Positions 1 through 8,352 of a DNA stretch of 64,000 nt are shown here, piece after piece. The notes beneath the pieces are model-generated. The model was not told the DNA's origin. It saw only the letters and a list, made by a program, of their open reading frames with translations, and made no database searches. The DNA lies in contig NZ_CP088251.1 in assembly GCF_021117405.1 (NCBI RefSeq), positions 1-64,000 of the forward strand, read 5' to 3'. The number at the start of each line of letters is the position of its first letter. The first letter of the stretch is position 1. This stretch comes from Frateuria edaphi (GTDB lineage: Bacteria; Pseudomonadota; Gammaproteobacteria; Xanthomonadales; Rhodanobacteraceae). The translations under genes were made by a program, and so were the position numbers.

Positions 1-513
1 GCATGGATGAGCGGCCGCATCGGCCTGCGCCTCGACGCCAGGGGCCGACGCCTCAGCGCGGGATGCCACGCGCCGCACGAGCACCGAACAAGCCTCGCCC
101 GCTGGCCCGCGCTCGCCACCCCGTGGCTTGCCGCCGCCGACCGCGAGGCCTCCACGCTGCCGCCGCTCGCCCCCGGCTGCGCCGCGGACTCCCTCGCGGT
201 CGCGACTCCCATCCGCATTATCGGCTTGCGCGACGGCGCCACCCTGCGCCAAGCCCCCAACGGCAGCGGCCCTCTGCGCCTCGCCGTCCGCGCGCTGGGC
301 GGCCCGGGCGACGTGCAATGGCTCCTCGACGGCCGCCTGCAGGGCAGCACCCGGGGTGATGGGTCGATCACCCTCGGCCTGCGTGAACCGGGCCAGCACG
401 CACTTACCGCGTTGGCGGGCGACGGTGCGTGGGAGAGCGTGAGATTTACCGTGCTGGGCTCGCCGGACCGTGGACCGGAAGCGCGGGGATTGCGTCCTCG
501 GGCAAACCGCTAG
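1..513 (+). CDS. pbpC: Penicillin-binding protein 1C, C-terminal fragment (5' end outside window)
   Basis: The reading frame is open from the first base and ends with a stop at 511-513, so only about the last 170 residues are present. They have no transglycosylase or transpeptidase motifs. They look like the C-terminal beta-sandwich of bifunctional PBP1C (BiPBP_C type): a segment reading IRIIGLRDGATLRQAP is followed by a Trp-Leu-Leu-Asp-Gly strand (VQWLLDG) and a closing strand ending VRFTVLG. In the family this domain follows the transpeptidase and faces the periplasm. The short Arg/Pro-rich tail after VLG is not conserved-looking. The family call rests only on this domain; the catalytic part must lie upstream of the window. 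Confidence 0.7.
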   Translation, partial: AWMSGRIGLRLDARGRRLSAGCHAPHEHRTSLARWPALATPWLAAADREASTLPPLAPGCAADSLAVATPIRIIGLRDGATLRQAPNGSGPLRLAVRALGGPGDVQWLLDGRLQGSTRGDGSITLGLREPGQHALTALAGDGAWESVRFTVLGSPDRGPEARGLRPRANR

Positions 514-732
514 CTTGCCGGGCCGCTGCGGGCGCGGCGCGTTTCGACGGGCTGCGGCAGATGGGACCAGAGGATCGTGCGGTGTGCGGTCGGCCGGTGT
601 CCGGCAACGACAGCAGTGGATGCCCCTTCAGGCCGGCGCCGGCACGCGGACTGAAGTGCAGCTGGCGCACGCGATTTTCTGATCAATCCTTCACCGAGCG
701 CTGCCTATGTTCGCGCAGGGAGGCGCGAGCGC

Positions 733-1176
733 ATGCGTTCGAACAAGGCTGTCTGGGTGCAGGGGACGTTGCTGGTCGTGGCGGGCGTGGCGATCGCGCT
801 GGTGCTCGCCATGCGCCTGAATCGCCCCTTCGATCGCGACACCCTCGCCATCGAAGTCGCGCAACTGCGCTCCAGCGCGGCGCAAGCGCAACTGCTGGTC
901 GACAACGCCCGCGCCGACCGGCTCGCCCCGGGCTTCGTGCGCCAGCATGCGCAGCAGATGGCGGACAAGGTCGCCACGACCACCGGCAAACTGCAGAAGC
1001 CGGCGCAGGCCGGGCTGACCGAACAGAAGTTGCAAGTGCAGAAGCTGGGCGCAGCGTTGCAGCGGGCGCTGGCGTTGCTCGGGCGCGAGGGCGGCGCAAA
1101 GCGCGCATTCGCGTTTGACAGCCTGGCCGACGCGCTCGACGCGCTGGACAAGCAGCTCAAACCGGGCGAGAGCTGA
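733..1176 (+). CDS. Small single-pass membrane protein, function unknown
   Basis: This is a 147-residue protein with one N-terminal transmembrane segment (about residues 7-27, rich in Val, Ala and Leu) followed by a soluble, Ala/Gln/Leu-rich helical region likely to form a coiled coil. No catalytic motif is visible and I do not recognise the family. The ATG follows a GGAGGCGCGAGC stretch that can act as a ribosome binding site. The stop lies 8 bases before the GTG of the NRAMP-like gene, so it is probably the first gene of the downstream operon. About 220 bases without a gene precede it (514-732) and should hold the operon promoter; I could not pick a convincing -35/-10 pair there. Confidence 0.6.
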   Translation: MRSNKAVWVQGTLLVVAGVAIALVLAMRLNRPFDRDTLAIEVAQLRSSAAQAQLLVDNARADRLAPGFVRQHAQQMADKVATTTGKLQKPAQAGLTEQKLQVQKLGAALQRALALLGREGGAKRAFAFDSLADALDALDKQLKPGES

Positions 1177-1184
1177 GGCAGCCG

Positions 1185-2420
1185 GTGAACAAGACTCTCG
1201 AGATCTTCCTGGGCATCCTCACCGCCATGGGCGGGTTCGTCGAGATCGGCGAACTGACCTTCATGATGAACGCGGGCAGCCAGTTCCATTACCGGTTGCT
1301 GTGGGTGGTCGCGTTGGGCGTCGTCGGCATCATGGTCTACGGCGAGATTGCCGGACGCGTCGCCGCGGTGCGCGGGCAGGCGGTGTTCAATGTCGTGCGC
1401 GAGCGCGCCGGGATGCGGCTGGGCCTGCTGACGCTGGTGTCGGCAACGCTGGTGTGCCTGCTTACCTGCGCGGCGGAAATCGGCGCGATCGCGCTGGTGT
1501 GGGAGCTGCTTTCGGGCTGGCCGTACCGCGCGCTGCTCCTGCTCGCGATGGTGTTCCTGCTGCTGGTGATCTGGTTCCTGCCGTTCAAGGCGATCGAACG
1601 CGTCTTCGGCCTGTTCGGCCTGCTGATGGTGGTGTTCATCGTGGTCGCCTGGAAGATGCACCCGGACTGGTTGCAGGCCGCGGGCGGGCTCGTGCCCAGC
1701 CTGCCCCCGGGCCCCACCGACAAACAGCTGCTGTACGGCTACTACGCGGTGGCGTTGATCAGCTCGGTGATGCTTCCGTACGAAACGTATTTCTACGCGT
1801 CCGGTGCGATCGAGGATCACTGGACGCCACGCGACATCAACCTCAACCGCGTCATCGTCATCGTCGGCTTCGCGCTGGGTGGACTGCTGGCGGCAGCGCT
1901 GATGATCATCGGCAACCAGTTCCTCGGGCCACGGCATATCGAGGCGGGACTGCCCGGCACCGCCGCCCTCGCCGCGGCCAGCCAATTCGGCCGCGCCGGG
2001 CTGTGGCTGGCGATCGGCGGCATGTTCTTCGCATTCGCGGGCGCGGCCATCGAGACCGCGATGTGCTCGGCCTACGACATCGCGCAGTTCTTCGGCTGGC
2101 CCTGGGGCAAGTTCCGCAAGCCCCGCAACGCCCCGCGCTTCGCGCTGGCGTGGATGATCGTGCTCGTGCTGGCGACACTGCTCGTGCTGACCGGCGTGGA
2201 CCCGATCCAGGTGGTCGAATACTCGATCGTGTTCTCGGTAGTGATCCTGCCGCTGACCTACTTCCCGCTGATGGCCATCTCGCGCGATCCGGACGTCATG
2301 GGCGTGCACGTCAACGGGCCGATCGCCAACACGCTGGGCTGGCTGTATTTCGTGCTGATCACGATCGCCGCCGTCGCGGCCATTCCGTTGCTGGTGCTGA
2401 CCCACGGAGGGCAGGGATGA
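1185..2420 (+). CDS. NRAMP-like metal transporter with non-canonical acidic binding site
   Basis: A 411-residue inner-membrane protein with about 11 hydrophobic segments and the NRAMP (LeuT-fold) layout. TM1 reads GGFVEIGE then MNAGSQFHYRLLW, which aligns with the family's DPGN...AGS-F-Y-LLW. TM3 has the family-like CAAEIGAIALVWELL. TM6 reads VMLPYETYFYAS where canonical members have VMPHNLYLHS. The metal-binding Asp and Asn of TM1 are therefore Glu20 and Glu23. The TM6 Met and His are Leu197 and Tyr199, with an extra Glu200. These changes remove the soft sulfur ligand used for Mn/Fe and add carboxylates, suggesting a harder cation such as Mg2+ or a trivalent ion (inference). The start is GTG. 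The stop overlaps the next gene's ATG by 4 bases, and the operon continues into a PQQ dehydrogenase. Confidence 0.75.
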   Translation: MNKTLEIFLGILTAMGGFVEIGELTFMMNAGSQFHYRLLWVVALGVVGIMVYGEIAGRVAAVRGQAVFNVVRERAGMRLGLLTLVSATLVCLLTCAAEIGAIALVWELLSGWPYRALLLLAMVFLLLVIWFLPFKAIERVFGLFGLLMVVFIVVAWKMHPDWLQAAGGLVPSLPPGPTDKQLLYGYYAVALISSVMLPYETYFYASGAIEDHWTPRDINLNRVIVIVGFALGGLLAAALMIIGNQFLGPRHIEAGLPGTAALAAASQFGRAGLWLAIGGMFFAFAGAAIETAMCSAYDIAQFFGWPWGKFRKPRNAPRFALAWMIVLVLATLLVLTGVDPIQVVEYSIVFSVVILPLTYFPLMAISRDPDVMGVHVNGPIANTLGWLYFVLITIAAVAAIPLLVLTHGGQG

Positions 2421-2812
2421 AAGGCGCCAAACCCACGCCGGAATACGTCGACCTGTACCGGCAGGTGCTCGACCACGCGTTGCTGGATGCCGACAACTGG
2501 CCGTGCGGCATCGTCGATGACCTCGAGGTGGAAGGTGGCCTGCGCCGCGATGGTACGAACGAACCGCTGCGCGTCACCGCGTTGCTGGTCGGACCCGGCG
2601 CGTGGGCGCCGAGGCTGCCAGCCTTGCTCGCGCGGACAGTTCCTCACCTGTTCGGCCGGCGGTGCGTGCGCGTGCCGTGGAGCGAGGTGTCCGAGCTTGG
2701 CGAGCAGATCAAGCTGCGTTCACGCGCCGCGGCGCTCGGGTTGGGCACCGCCGACCGTCGACTGGGCCTGCTCGTCGCGAAACTGCCCGGCAGCGATCGA
2801 GGTGCGCCATGA
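2417..2812 (+). CDS. Small PRC-barrel-like cytosolic protein, function unknown
   Basis: A 131-residue soluble protein with no signal peptide. Its middle has alternating short beta-strand-like segments (CGIVDDLEVEGG, LRVTALLVGPG, RCVRVPWSEVSEL), as seen in PRC-barrel modules and in the cytosolic parts linked to some metal transporters. There are no Cys/His metal clusters. ATG and stop overlap both neighbours by 4 bases, so its translation is coupled to the NRAMP-like transporter before it and to the second PRC-like gene after it. A regulatory or accessory role for the transporter is the natural guess but is only inferred from position. The fold assignment is by eye and weak. Confidence 0.6.
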   Translation: MKGAKPTPEYVDLYRQVLDHALLDADNWPCGIVDDLEVEGGLRRDGTNEPLRVTALLVGPGAWAPRLPALLARTVPHLFGRRCVRVPWSEVSELGEQIKLRSRAAALGLGTADRRLGLLVAKLPGSDRGAP

Positions 2813-3123
2813 ATGGGCCCGGCAACCGGCTGGCCTGGCTGGAGGACCTGCCCGTGGTCACCGAGGACGGCACACGCCTGGGCCACGTGTTCGAGATCCG
2901 CAGCCCCGGCCGCGCGGAAACCGAGCCGGTCCACGATGGGCGCAAGGTCGATTGCCTGCTCTGTGGCAAACGCGGATGGCTGGAGCGGCTGGGTTGGAAG
3001 GAGCCCGATGCGCTGGCGATTCCGTGGTCGAGCGTAGTGGCCCTGGACGCTCACGCCGTCATCGTGCGCGGGGCGGTAGACAGCTTCCGCAAACTCGACG
3101 CCTACCGATCGGAGGACCGATGA
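2809..3123 (+). CDS. PRC-barrel-like small protein, function unknown
   Basis: A 104-residue soluble protein. The N-terminal segment (LPVVTEDGTRLGHVFEI) has the look of the first strands of a PRC-barrel, and IPWSSVVALDAHAVIVRG near the C-terminus resembles its closing strands. It contains one Cys-x2-Cys-like pair (CLLCGKRGW), which is not enough to claim a zinc site. The start ATG overlaps the preceding stop by 4 bases, and its own stop overlaps the dehydrogenase start by 4 bases. It thus bridges the transporter part and the oxidation part of the operon. No function can be assigned from sequence. Confidence 0.6.
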   Translation: MNGPGNRLAWLEDLPVVTEDGTRLGHVFEIRSPGRAETEPVHDGRKVDCLLCGKRGWLERLGWKEPDALAIPWSSVVALDAHAVIVRGAVDSFRKLDAYRSEDR

Positions 3124-4904
3124 GTGCCCGTTTCGCAGGTTCCTGCGTGGTGACGATCGCCCTGCTCTGCGGCTCCTGCATCGCACGGGGTGATTCGCCG
3201 GCGCCGAAAGCCGCCGAAGGCGACTGGACGATGCCCTCGGGCGACTACGCCAGCACGCGTTTCAGCCCGCTCGCGCAGATCAACGGCACCAACGTGGGCA
3301 AGCTCGCGGTGGCGTTCACCTTCGACACCGGCGTCAACCGCGGCCAGGAAGCGGCGCCGATCGTGGTCGGCGACACGATGTACATCGTCACGCCCTACCC
3401 GAACGTCCTCTACGCGCTGGACCTCTCCAAGCCGGGCGCACCGCTGAAATGGAAGTACGAACCGCACCCGGAAGCCGCCGCGCAGGGCGTGGCCTGCTGC
3501 GATGTGATCAACCGCGGCGCGGTGTACTGGCAGGGCAAGGTGTTCATCAACACGCTCGACGGCAACACCGTCGGCGTCGATGCGGCCACCGGCAAGCAGC
3601 TGTGGAAAACCAGGCTCGGCGATATCAACAAGGGCGAAAGCATCACCATGGCGCCGCTGGTGGTGAAGGGAAAGGTGCTGGTCGGCAACTCCGGCGGCGA
3701 GTTCGGCGTGCGCGGCTGGATCGCCGCGCTCGATGCGGCCACCGGCAAGATCGCGTGGAAGGCATTCAACACCGGGCCCGACAAGGACGTACTGATCGGG
3801 CCTGCGTTCAAGCCGTTCTACCCGAGCGATCGGGGCACCGACCTCGGCGTCGCGAGCTGGCCGCCCGAAGCCTGGAAGATCGGCGGCGGCGCAGTGTGGG
3901 GATGGATTTCCTACGATCCGCAGCTCGACCTGATCTATTACGGCACGGCGAACCCGGGGCCATGGAACGCCGACCAGCGGCCGGGCGACAACAAATGGAC
4001 GTCGGGCATGTTCGCGCGCGATCCCGATACCGGACAGGCGCGCTGGTTCTACCAGTTCAGCCCACACGACCTGCACGACTACGACGCGATCAACGAGAGC
4101 ATCCTGCTCGACATGCCGGTCAACGGCGTGCGCCGCAAGGTACTTCTGCGCGCCGAGCGCAACGGATTCTTCTACGTCATGGACCGCGCCACGGGGCAGG
4201 TGCTGTCGGCCGATCCCTATGGCTTCGTCAATTCGATCCTGCGCATCGATCTCAAGAGCGGACGGGCGATCTACAACCCGGCCATGCAGCCCAAGGCCGG
4301 CCGCGTCACGCGCCACATCTGTCCGGCCTCGCCCGGTGCGAAGGACTGGAACCCGTCGGCATTCTCGCCGCGCACCGGCCTGGTCTACATCCCGCACATC
4401 AACCTGTGCATGGACGAGGAGCCGTCGGAGGTGAACTACATCGCCGGCACGCCCTACGTCGGCATGGACGAGCGCATGTACGCCGGACCCGGCGGCAATC
4501 GTGGCGTGGTCACCGCGTGGAACCCGGTGCTGCGCAAGGCGGCATGGGAAATCAAGGAGGACCTGCCGGTGTGGAGCGGTGCGCTGGCCACCGCGGGCGA
4601 CCTGGTCTTCTACGGGACGATGGACGGCTGGTTCAAGGCCGTCGACGCGCGCACCGGCGCGCTGAAATGGAAGTTCAAGACCGGCTCGGGAATCATCGGC
4701 CAGCCGGTGAGCTATCGCGGCCCGGATGGACGGCAATACATCGCGGTGCTGTCGGGCGTCGGCGGCTGGGCGGGCGCGATCGTGGTCGGCAACCTCGACC
4801 CGCGCGATGCCACCGGCGCGAGCGGATTCGTCAACGCCACGCGCGACCTCAAGGACAAGACCGGACCGGGGGGGACGCTGTATGTCTTCGCGCTTCCGCA
4901 GTGA
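3120..4904 (+). CDS. PQQ-dependent alcohol dehydrogenase with lanthanide-type Asp-x-Asp signature (XoxF/PedH-like)
   Basis: A 594-residue exported quinoprotein with an N-terminal signal peptide (about residues 1-24) and repeated tryptophan-docking beta-propeller motifs (for example DAATGKQLWK, DAATGKIAWK, DARTGALKWK). The adjacent cysteines of the family's disulfide ring are Cys126-Cys127 in VACCDV. The metal-binding Glu is Glu194 in GGEFGVRG and the Asn is Asn278 in TANPGPWN. The catalytic Asp is Asp320 in LHDYDAIN. The residue two positions later is Asp322; calcium enzymes of the MxaF type lack it, while lanthanide enzymes (XoxF, PedH) have it. There is no heme c motif, so electrons must leave through a separate cytochrome, encoded next. 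Substrate could be methanol, ethanol or another alcohol or aldehyde. It is coupled by 4-base overlap upstream and a 23-base overlap downstream. Confidence 0.88.
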   Translation: MSARFAGSCVVTIALLCGSCIARGDSPAPKAAEGDWTMPSGDYASTRFSPLAQINGTNVGKLAVAFTFDTGVNRGQEAAPIVVGDTMYIVTPYPNVLYALDLSKPGAPLKWKYEPHPEAAAQGVACCDVINRGAVYWQGKVFINTLDGNTVGVDAATGKQLWKTRLGDINKGESITMAPLVVKGKVLVGNSGGEFGVRGWIAALDAATGKIAWKAFNTGPDKDVLIGPAFKPFYPSDRGTDLGVASWPPEAWKIGGGAVWGWISYDPQLDLIYYGTANPGPWNADQRPGDNKWTSGMFARDPDTGQARWFYQFSPHDLHDYDAINESILLDMPVNGVRRKVLLRAERNGFFYVMDRATGQVLSADPYGFVNSILRIDLKSGRAIYNPAMQPKAGRVTRHICPASPGAKDWNPSAFSPRTGLVYIPHINLCMDEEPSEVNYIAGTPYVGMDERMYAGPGGNRGVVTAWNPVLRKAAWEIKEDLPVWSGALATAGDLVFYGTMDGWFKAVDARTGALKWKFKTGSGIIGQPVSYRGPDGRQYIAVLSGVGGWAGAIVVGNLDPRDATGASGFVNATRDLKDKTGPGGTLYVFALPQ

Positions 4905-5454
4905 CCTCGCGCTGGTCGCGATCGCGGCATGCGCGCTCCTTGCGGCCGGCTGCGACCGCGAGCGCCGCGAATACCATGCCGCGCCGACCGAGGCTCCGCC
5001 GCCGCATCCGCGCCTGTCGACGCTCCAGCCGGGCGACAGGCTGGCCAGCCCTGGTGATCCGATCGGCGCGCATTACGAGAACAACGCCTACCACATCAAC
5101 CAGGGCAGCCGGCTGTACCGCTGGTTCAACTGCAACGGTTGCCACGCCAACGGCGGTGGCTCGATCGGCCCGGCGCTGATGGATGGGCAGTGGCGCTATG
5201 GCGGGAGCATCGAGCAGATCCACGCCAGCATCCTGGAAGGCCGTCCCAACGGCATGCCGTCCTGGCGCGGCAAGATGACCGACCAGCAGGCGTGGCAGCT
5301 CTCCGCTTACGTGCGTGCGCTGTCGGGCAACGTGCCGAAGGCCGCCGCGCCGAGCCGCCGCGACGGCATGGCGGCCACGCCGCCGCTGACGCAGATCCCG
5401 ACGCAACCGCCACGCAACGGCGACGCCAGCGCGTCGACGGTGCCATCGCCATGA
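4882..5454 (+). CDS. Lipoprotein c-type cytochrome, probable electron acceptor of the dehydrogenase
   Basis: A 190-residue protein with a lipoprotein-type signal (hydrophobic stretch then LLAAGC, lipid Cys at about 24) and one heme c site, CNGCH (Cys84, Cys87, His88). The probable distal ligand is Met125 in NGMPSW. The 40 or so C-terminal residues are Pro/Thr/Ala-rich and probably disordered. The start lies inside the end of the dehydrogenase gene (23-base overlap) and the stop overlaps the oxidase subunit II start. By position it is the cytochrome that takes electrons from the quinoprotein and hands them to the caa3 oxidase, comparable to XoxG/MxaG in methylotrophs. Sequence identity to those was not tested. 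Confidence 0.85.
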   Translation: MSSRFRSDLALVAIAACALLAAGCDRERREYHAAPTEAPPPHPRLSTLQPGDRLASPGDPIGAHYENNAYHINQGSRLYRWFNCNGCHANGGGSIGPALMDGQWRYGGSIEQIHASILEGRPNGMPSWRGKMTDQQAWQLSAYVRALSGNVPKAAAPSRRDGMAATPPLTQIPTQPPRNGDASASTVPSP

Positions 5455-6443
5455 AACCGCGTCCGGCATGGCTGGCGCCGGCAGCGGCGGCGCTCCTCGT
5501 CGGTTGCAACCGCGTGCAATCGGCGCTGGCGCCGGCCGGCGACCAGGCCGCCGCCATCGAGCGGGTGTGGGACCTGATGCTGTGGATCTGCGTGCCGATG
5601 TATGTGCTGGTGCTGGCCGCGCTGGGGTGGGCATTGGTACGCCGGCGCGCGCGCGGCCACACGGCCGAAGGCGACCGCCGCGCCGCGCTGGGCCTGACCG
5701 CGTTCGTCGTGCTGGTCGCCGGCCTGCTGACCGTGCTTACCGCGTCGAGCTACATCGCCGACCGCCATCTGCACGCGACGGTGACCGACCCGGTCAGGGT
5801 ACGCATCACCGCCATGCAGTGGTGGTGGCAGGTGGACTACCTCGATACCGATCCATCCCGGCAATTCACCACCGCCAACGAACTGCACCTGCCGGTCGAC
5901 CGGCCCGCGCGCATCGAGCTGCGCAGCAGCGACGTGATCCACAGCCTGTGGATTCCCGTGCTCAACGGCAAGGAAGACCTGATCCCGGGCCGCACCAACA
6001 CCATCGTGATGACGCCGCGCAAGACGGGAACGTACCGCGGCCAGTGCGCCGAGTTCTGCGGCCTGCAGCACGCCAACATGGCGCTGGACGTACAGGTCGA
6101 TGACGCCGCCGCGTTCGCCGCCTGGAAGGCGCACCAGCGCGCTCCGGCGCCGCCGCCGTCCACGCCGTCCGCGCTGGCCGGCTTGCACGACTTCACCGCC
6201 ACCGCCTGCGCGATGTGCCACACGATCGACGGCACCGACGCCGGCGGCATCACCGGGCCGAACCTCACGCACCTGGCCTCGCGGCGCACCCTGGCGGCCG
6301 GCGCGCTGCCGCTCAACCGCGGCACGCTGACTGCCTGGATCGCCGCGCCGCAGGTGCACAAGCCCGGCACCAACATGCCCGCGGTGCCGCTGCGGCCGCG
6401 GCAGCTGGAAGACATCGTCGACTACCTGATGACCTTGCAATGA
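5451..6443 (+). CDS. ctaC: Cytochrome c oxidase subunit II with fused cytochrome c domain (caa3 type)
   Basis: A 330-residue protein that starts with a lipoprotein-like signal (LLVGC, Cys19) and has two transmembrane helices (about 41-63 and 81-100). The periplasmic cupredoxin domain carries a full CuA site: His164 in VIHSLW and Cys199, Glu201, Cys203, His207, Met210 in QCAEFCGLQHANM. A C-terminal cytochrome c domain follows with heme motif CAMCH (Cys253, Cys256, His257) and a distal Met in NMPAVP. The order CuA then heme c defines the caa3 architecture, which takes electrons from a membrane-bound or lipoprotein cytochrome. It overlaps the upstream cytochrome gene by 4 bases and lies 10 bases before subunit I. 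Confidence 0.93.
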   Translation: MKPRPAWLAPAAAALLVGCNRVQSALAPAGDQAAAIERVWDLMLWICVPMYVLVLAALGWALVRRRARGHTAEGDRRAALGLTAFVVLVAGLLTVLTASSYIADRHLHATVTDPVRVRITAMQWWWQVDYLDTDPSRQFTTANELHLPVDRPARIELRSSDVIHSLWIPVLNGKEDLIPGRTNTIVMTPRKTGTYRGQCAEFCGLQHANMALDVQVDDAAAFAAWKAHQRAPAPPPSTPSALAGLHDFTATACAMCHTIDGTDAGGITGPNLTHLASRRTLAAGALPLNRGTLTAWIAAPQVHKPGTNMPAVPLRPRQLEDIVDYLMTLQ

Positions 6444-6453
6444 CGGGGCTCAC

Positions 6454-8352
6454 ATGACCGACGCCACCACCGCGCAACGCGAACGCGACCGGCAGACCCT
6501 GCTCGCCACCTGGGCCGACCGCCCGGGCCTGATGGGCTGGCTGACCACGGTCGACCACAAGCGCATCGGCCGGCGCTACGTCGTCACGGCCCTGGTGTTC
6601 TTCGTGCTCGCCGGCATCATGGCGATGCTCATGCGCATCCAGCTGTCGCGGCCGGAGAACCATTTCCTCGGACCGGATCGCTACAACCAGCTGTTCTCGA
6701 TGCACGGCTCGGTGATGATGTTCCTGTTTGCCGTGCCGGTGATGGAAGCGGTGGCGGTGTACATGGTCCCGCTGATGGTCGGCGCGCGGAACATCTCGTT
6801 CCCGCGGCTGAATGCCTTCAGTTACTGGATCTACCTGTTCGGCGGGATCATGATCTTCCTCGCCTTCCTCGCCGACGTCGGGCCCGAAGCCGGCTGGTCG
6901 GGCTACGTGCCGCTGTCGGGACCGGATTTCTCGCCGGGCAAGCGCACCGACTTCTGGGCGCAGATGATCACCTTCACCGAGGTCGCCGCGCTGTGCATCG
7001 CGGTGGAGCTTGTCGCCACCATCCTGTCCATGCGCGCGCCGGGCATGACCCTGCGGCGGATCCCGCTGTTCGTGTGGTCAATGCTGGTCACCAGCCTGAT
7101 GGTGATCTTCGCGATGCCGGCGGTGATGGTCGGCAGCACCTTCCTGATCACCGACCGCCTGGTCGGCACGCAGTTCTACAACGCATCCGAAGGCGGCGAC
7201 GCGCTGCTGTGGCAGCACCTGTTCTGGTTCTTCGGCCACCCGGAGGTGTACATCATCTTCATGCCCGCGCTGGGGATGATCTCCAGCATCGTCGAGACCT
7301 TCTCACGCCGCCCGATCTTCGGCTACACCGCGATGGTGCTGGCGCTGTTCGCGACCGGGTTCCTCGCGTTCGGGTTGTGGGTGCACCACATGTTCGCCAC
7401 CGGCCTGCCGCCGCTGGGCAACAGCTTCTACACCGCGGCCAGCATGATGATCGCGATCCCCAGCGGCGTGCAGATCTTCTGCTGGATCGCGACGCTGTGG
7501 ACCGGCAAGCCGATCATTACCGTGCCGCTGCTGTTCGTGCTCGGCTTCTTTGCCCTGTTCGTGCTCGGCGGGATGACCGGCGTCATGGTCGCGGCGGTGC
7601 CGCTGGACCTGCAGGTGCACGACACCTATTTCGTGGTCGCGCACTTCCACTACGTGCTGATCGGTGGGGCGGTGTTTCCCCTGATGGGTGCGCTGTACTA
7701 CTGGTTCCCGAAGTTCACCGGCCGCATGCTCAGCGAGCGGCTCGGGCGCTGGCAGTTCTGGCTGTTCTTCATCGGCTTCAACGTCACTTTCTTCCCGATG
7801 CACATCCTCGGGCTGATGGGCATGCCGCGCCGCGTGTACACCTATCCGGCGGGGCTGGGGTGGGATCTTCCCAACCTGATCGCCTCGATCGGTTCCTGGA
7901 TCATCGCCGCCAGCGTGCTGCTGTTCGCCATCAACGTCGTGCTCGCGCTGCGATCGCGCGAGCCAGCCGGCGACAACCCGTGGGGCGCGCCGGATCTGGC
8001 GTGGGCAACGACTTCGCCGCCACCGCCGTACAACTTCGAGGAAACGCCCGCCGTGCGCAGCCGCGAGCCGCTGTGGCCGCTGGACGCGGACCTCGCGGTG
8101 ATGACCGGACTGAGCAAGACCCGGCGCGAGGCGCTGCTGACATCCTCGACCGATGCCCTGCCGGCCACGCGCTGGGCGCTGCCCGATCCCGGCATCTGGC
8201 CCCTTCTATCGGCGCTGGCGCTCACCCTGCTGTTCGTGTGGTCGATCTTCAGCCCGTGGGGCGTGGTCTGGGGCGCGATTCCCGTGGCCATCGCGCTGAC
8301 CGCGTGGTTCTGGCCCAAGCGCAGCCAGCCGAGCATGGGAGGCGCGCAATGA
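6454..8352 (+). CDS. ctaD: Cytochrome c oxidase subunit I
   Basis: A 632-residue heme-copper oxidase core subunit with at least 12 transmembrane helices. Heme a ligands are His84 (SMHGSVMM) and His399. The binuclear centre has His262 and cross-linked Tyr266 in GHPEVY, His311-His312 in WVHHMF, and the heme a3 ligand His397 in VAHFHY. Glu264 in GHPEVY marks the A1 (D-channel) class. A roughly 100-residue C-terminal extension ends in two more hydrophobic segments, as in caa3-type enzymes with extended subunit I. The protein reduces oxygen to water with proton pumping in the inner membrane. Its stop overlaps the subunit III start by 4 bases. Confidence 0.95.
   Translation: MTDATTAQRERDRQTLLATWADRPGLMGWLTTVDHKRIGRRYVVTALVFFVLAGIMAMLMRIQLSRPENHFLGPDRYNQLFSMHGSVMMFLFAVPVMEAVAVYMVPLMVGARNISFPRLNAFSYWIYLFGGIMIFLAFLADVGPEAGWSGYVPLSGPDFSPGKRTDFWAQMITFTEVAALCIAVELVATILSMRAPGMTLRRIPLFVWSMLVTSLMVIFAMPAVMVGSTFLITDRLVGTQFYNASEGGDALLWQHLFWFFGHPEVYIIFMPALGMISSIVETFSRRPIFGYTAMVLALFATGFLAFGLWVHHMFATGLPPLGNSFYTAASMMIAIPSGVQIFCWIATLWTGKPIITVPLLFVLGFFALFVLGGMTGVMVAAVPLDLQVHDTYFVVAHFHYVLIGGAVFPLMGALYYWFPKFTGRMLSERLGRWQFWLFFIGFNVTFFPMHILGLMGMPRRVYTYPAGLGWDLPNLIASIGSWIIAASVLLFAINVVLALRSREPAGDNPWGAPDLAWATTSPPPPYNFEETPAVRSREPLWPLDADLAVMTGLSKTRREALLTSSTDALPATRWALPDPGIWPLLSALALTLLFVWSIFSPWGVVWGAIPVAIALTAWFWPKRSQPSMGGAQ

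Noticed and set aside
3120-4904. Calcium-dependent methanol dehydrogenase (MxaF)
   Set aside because: The extra Asp at 322, and the absence of a small mxaI subunit gene, argue against the MxaFI type.
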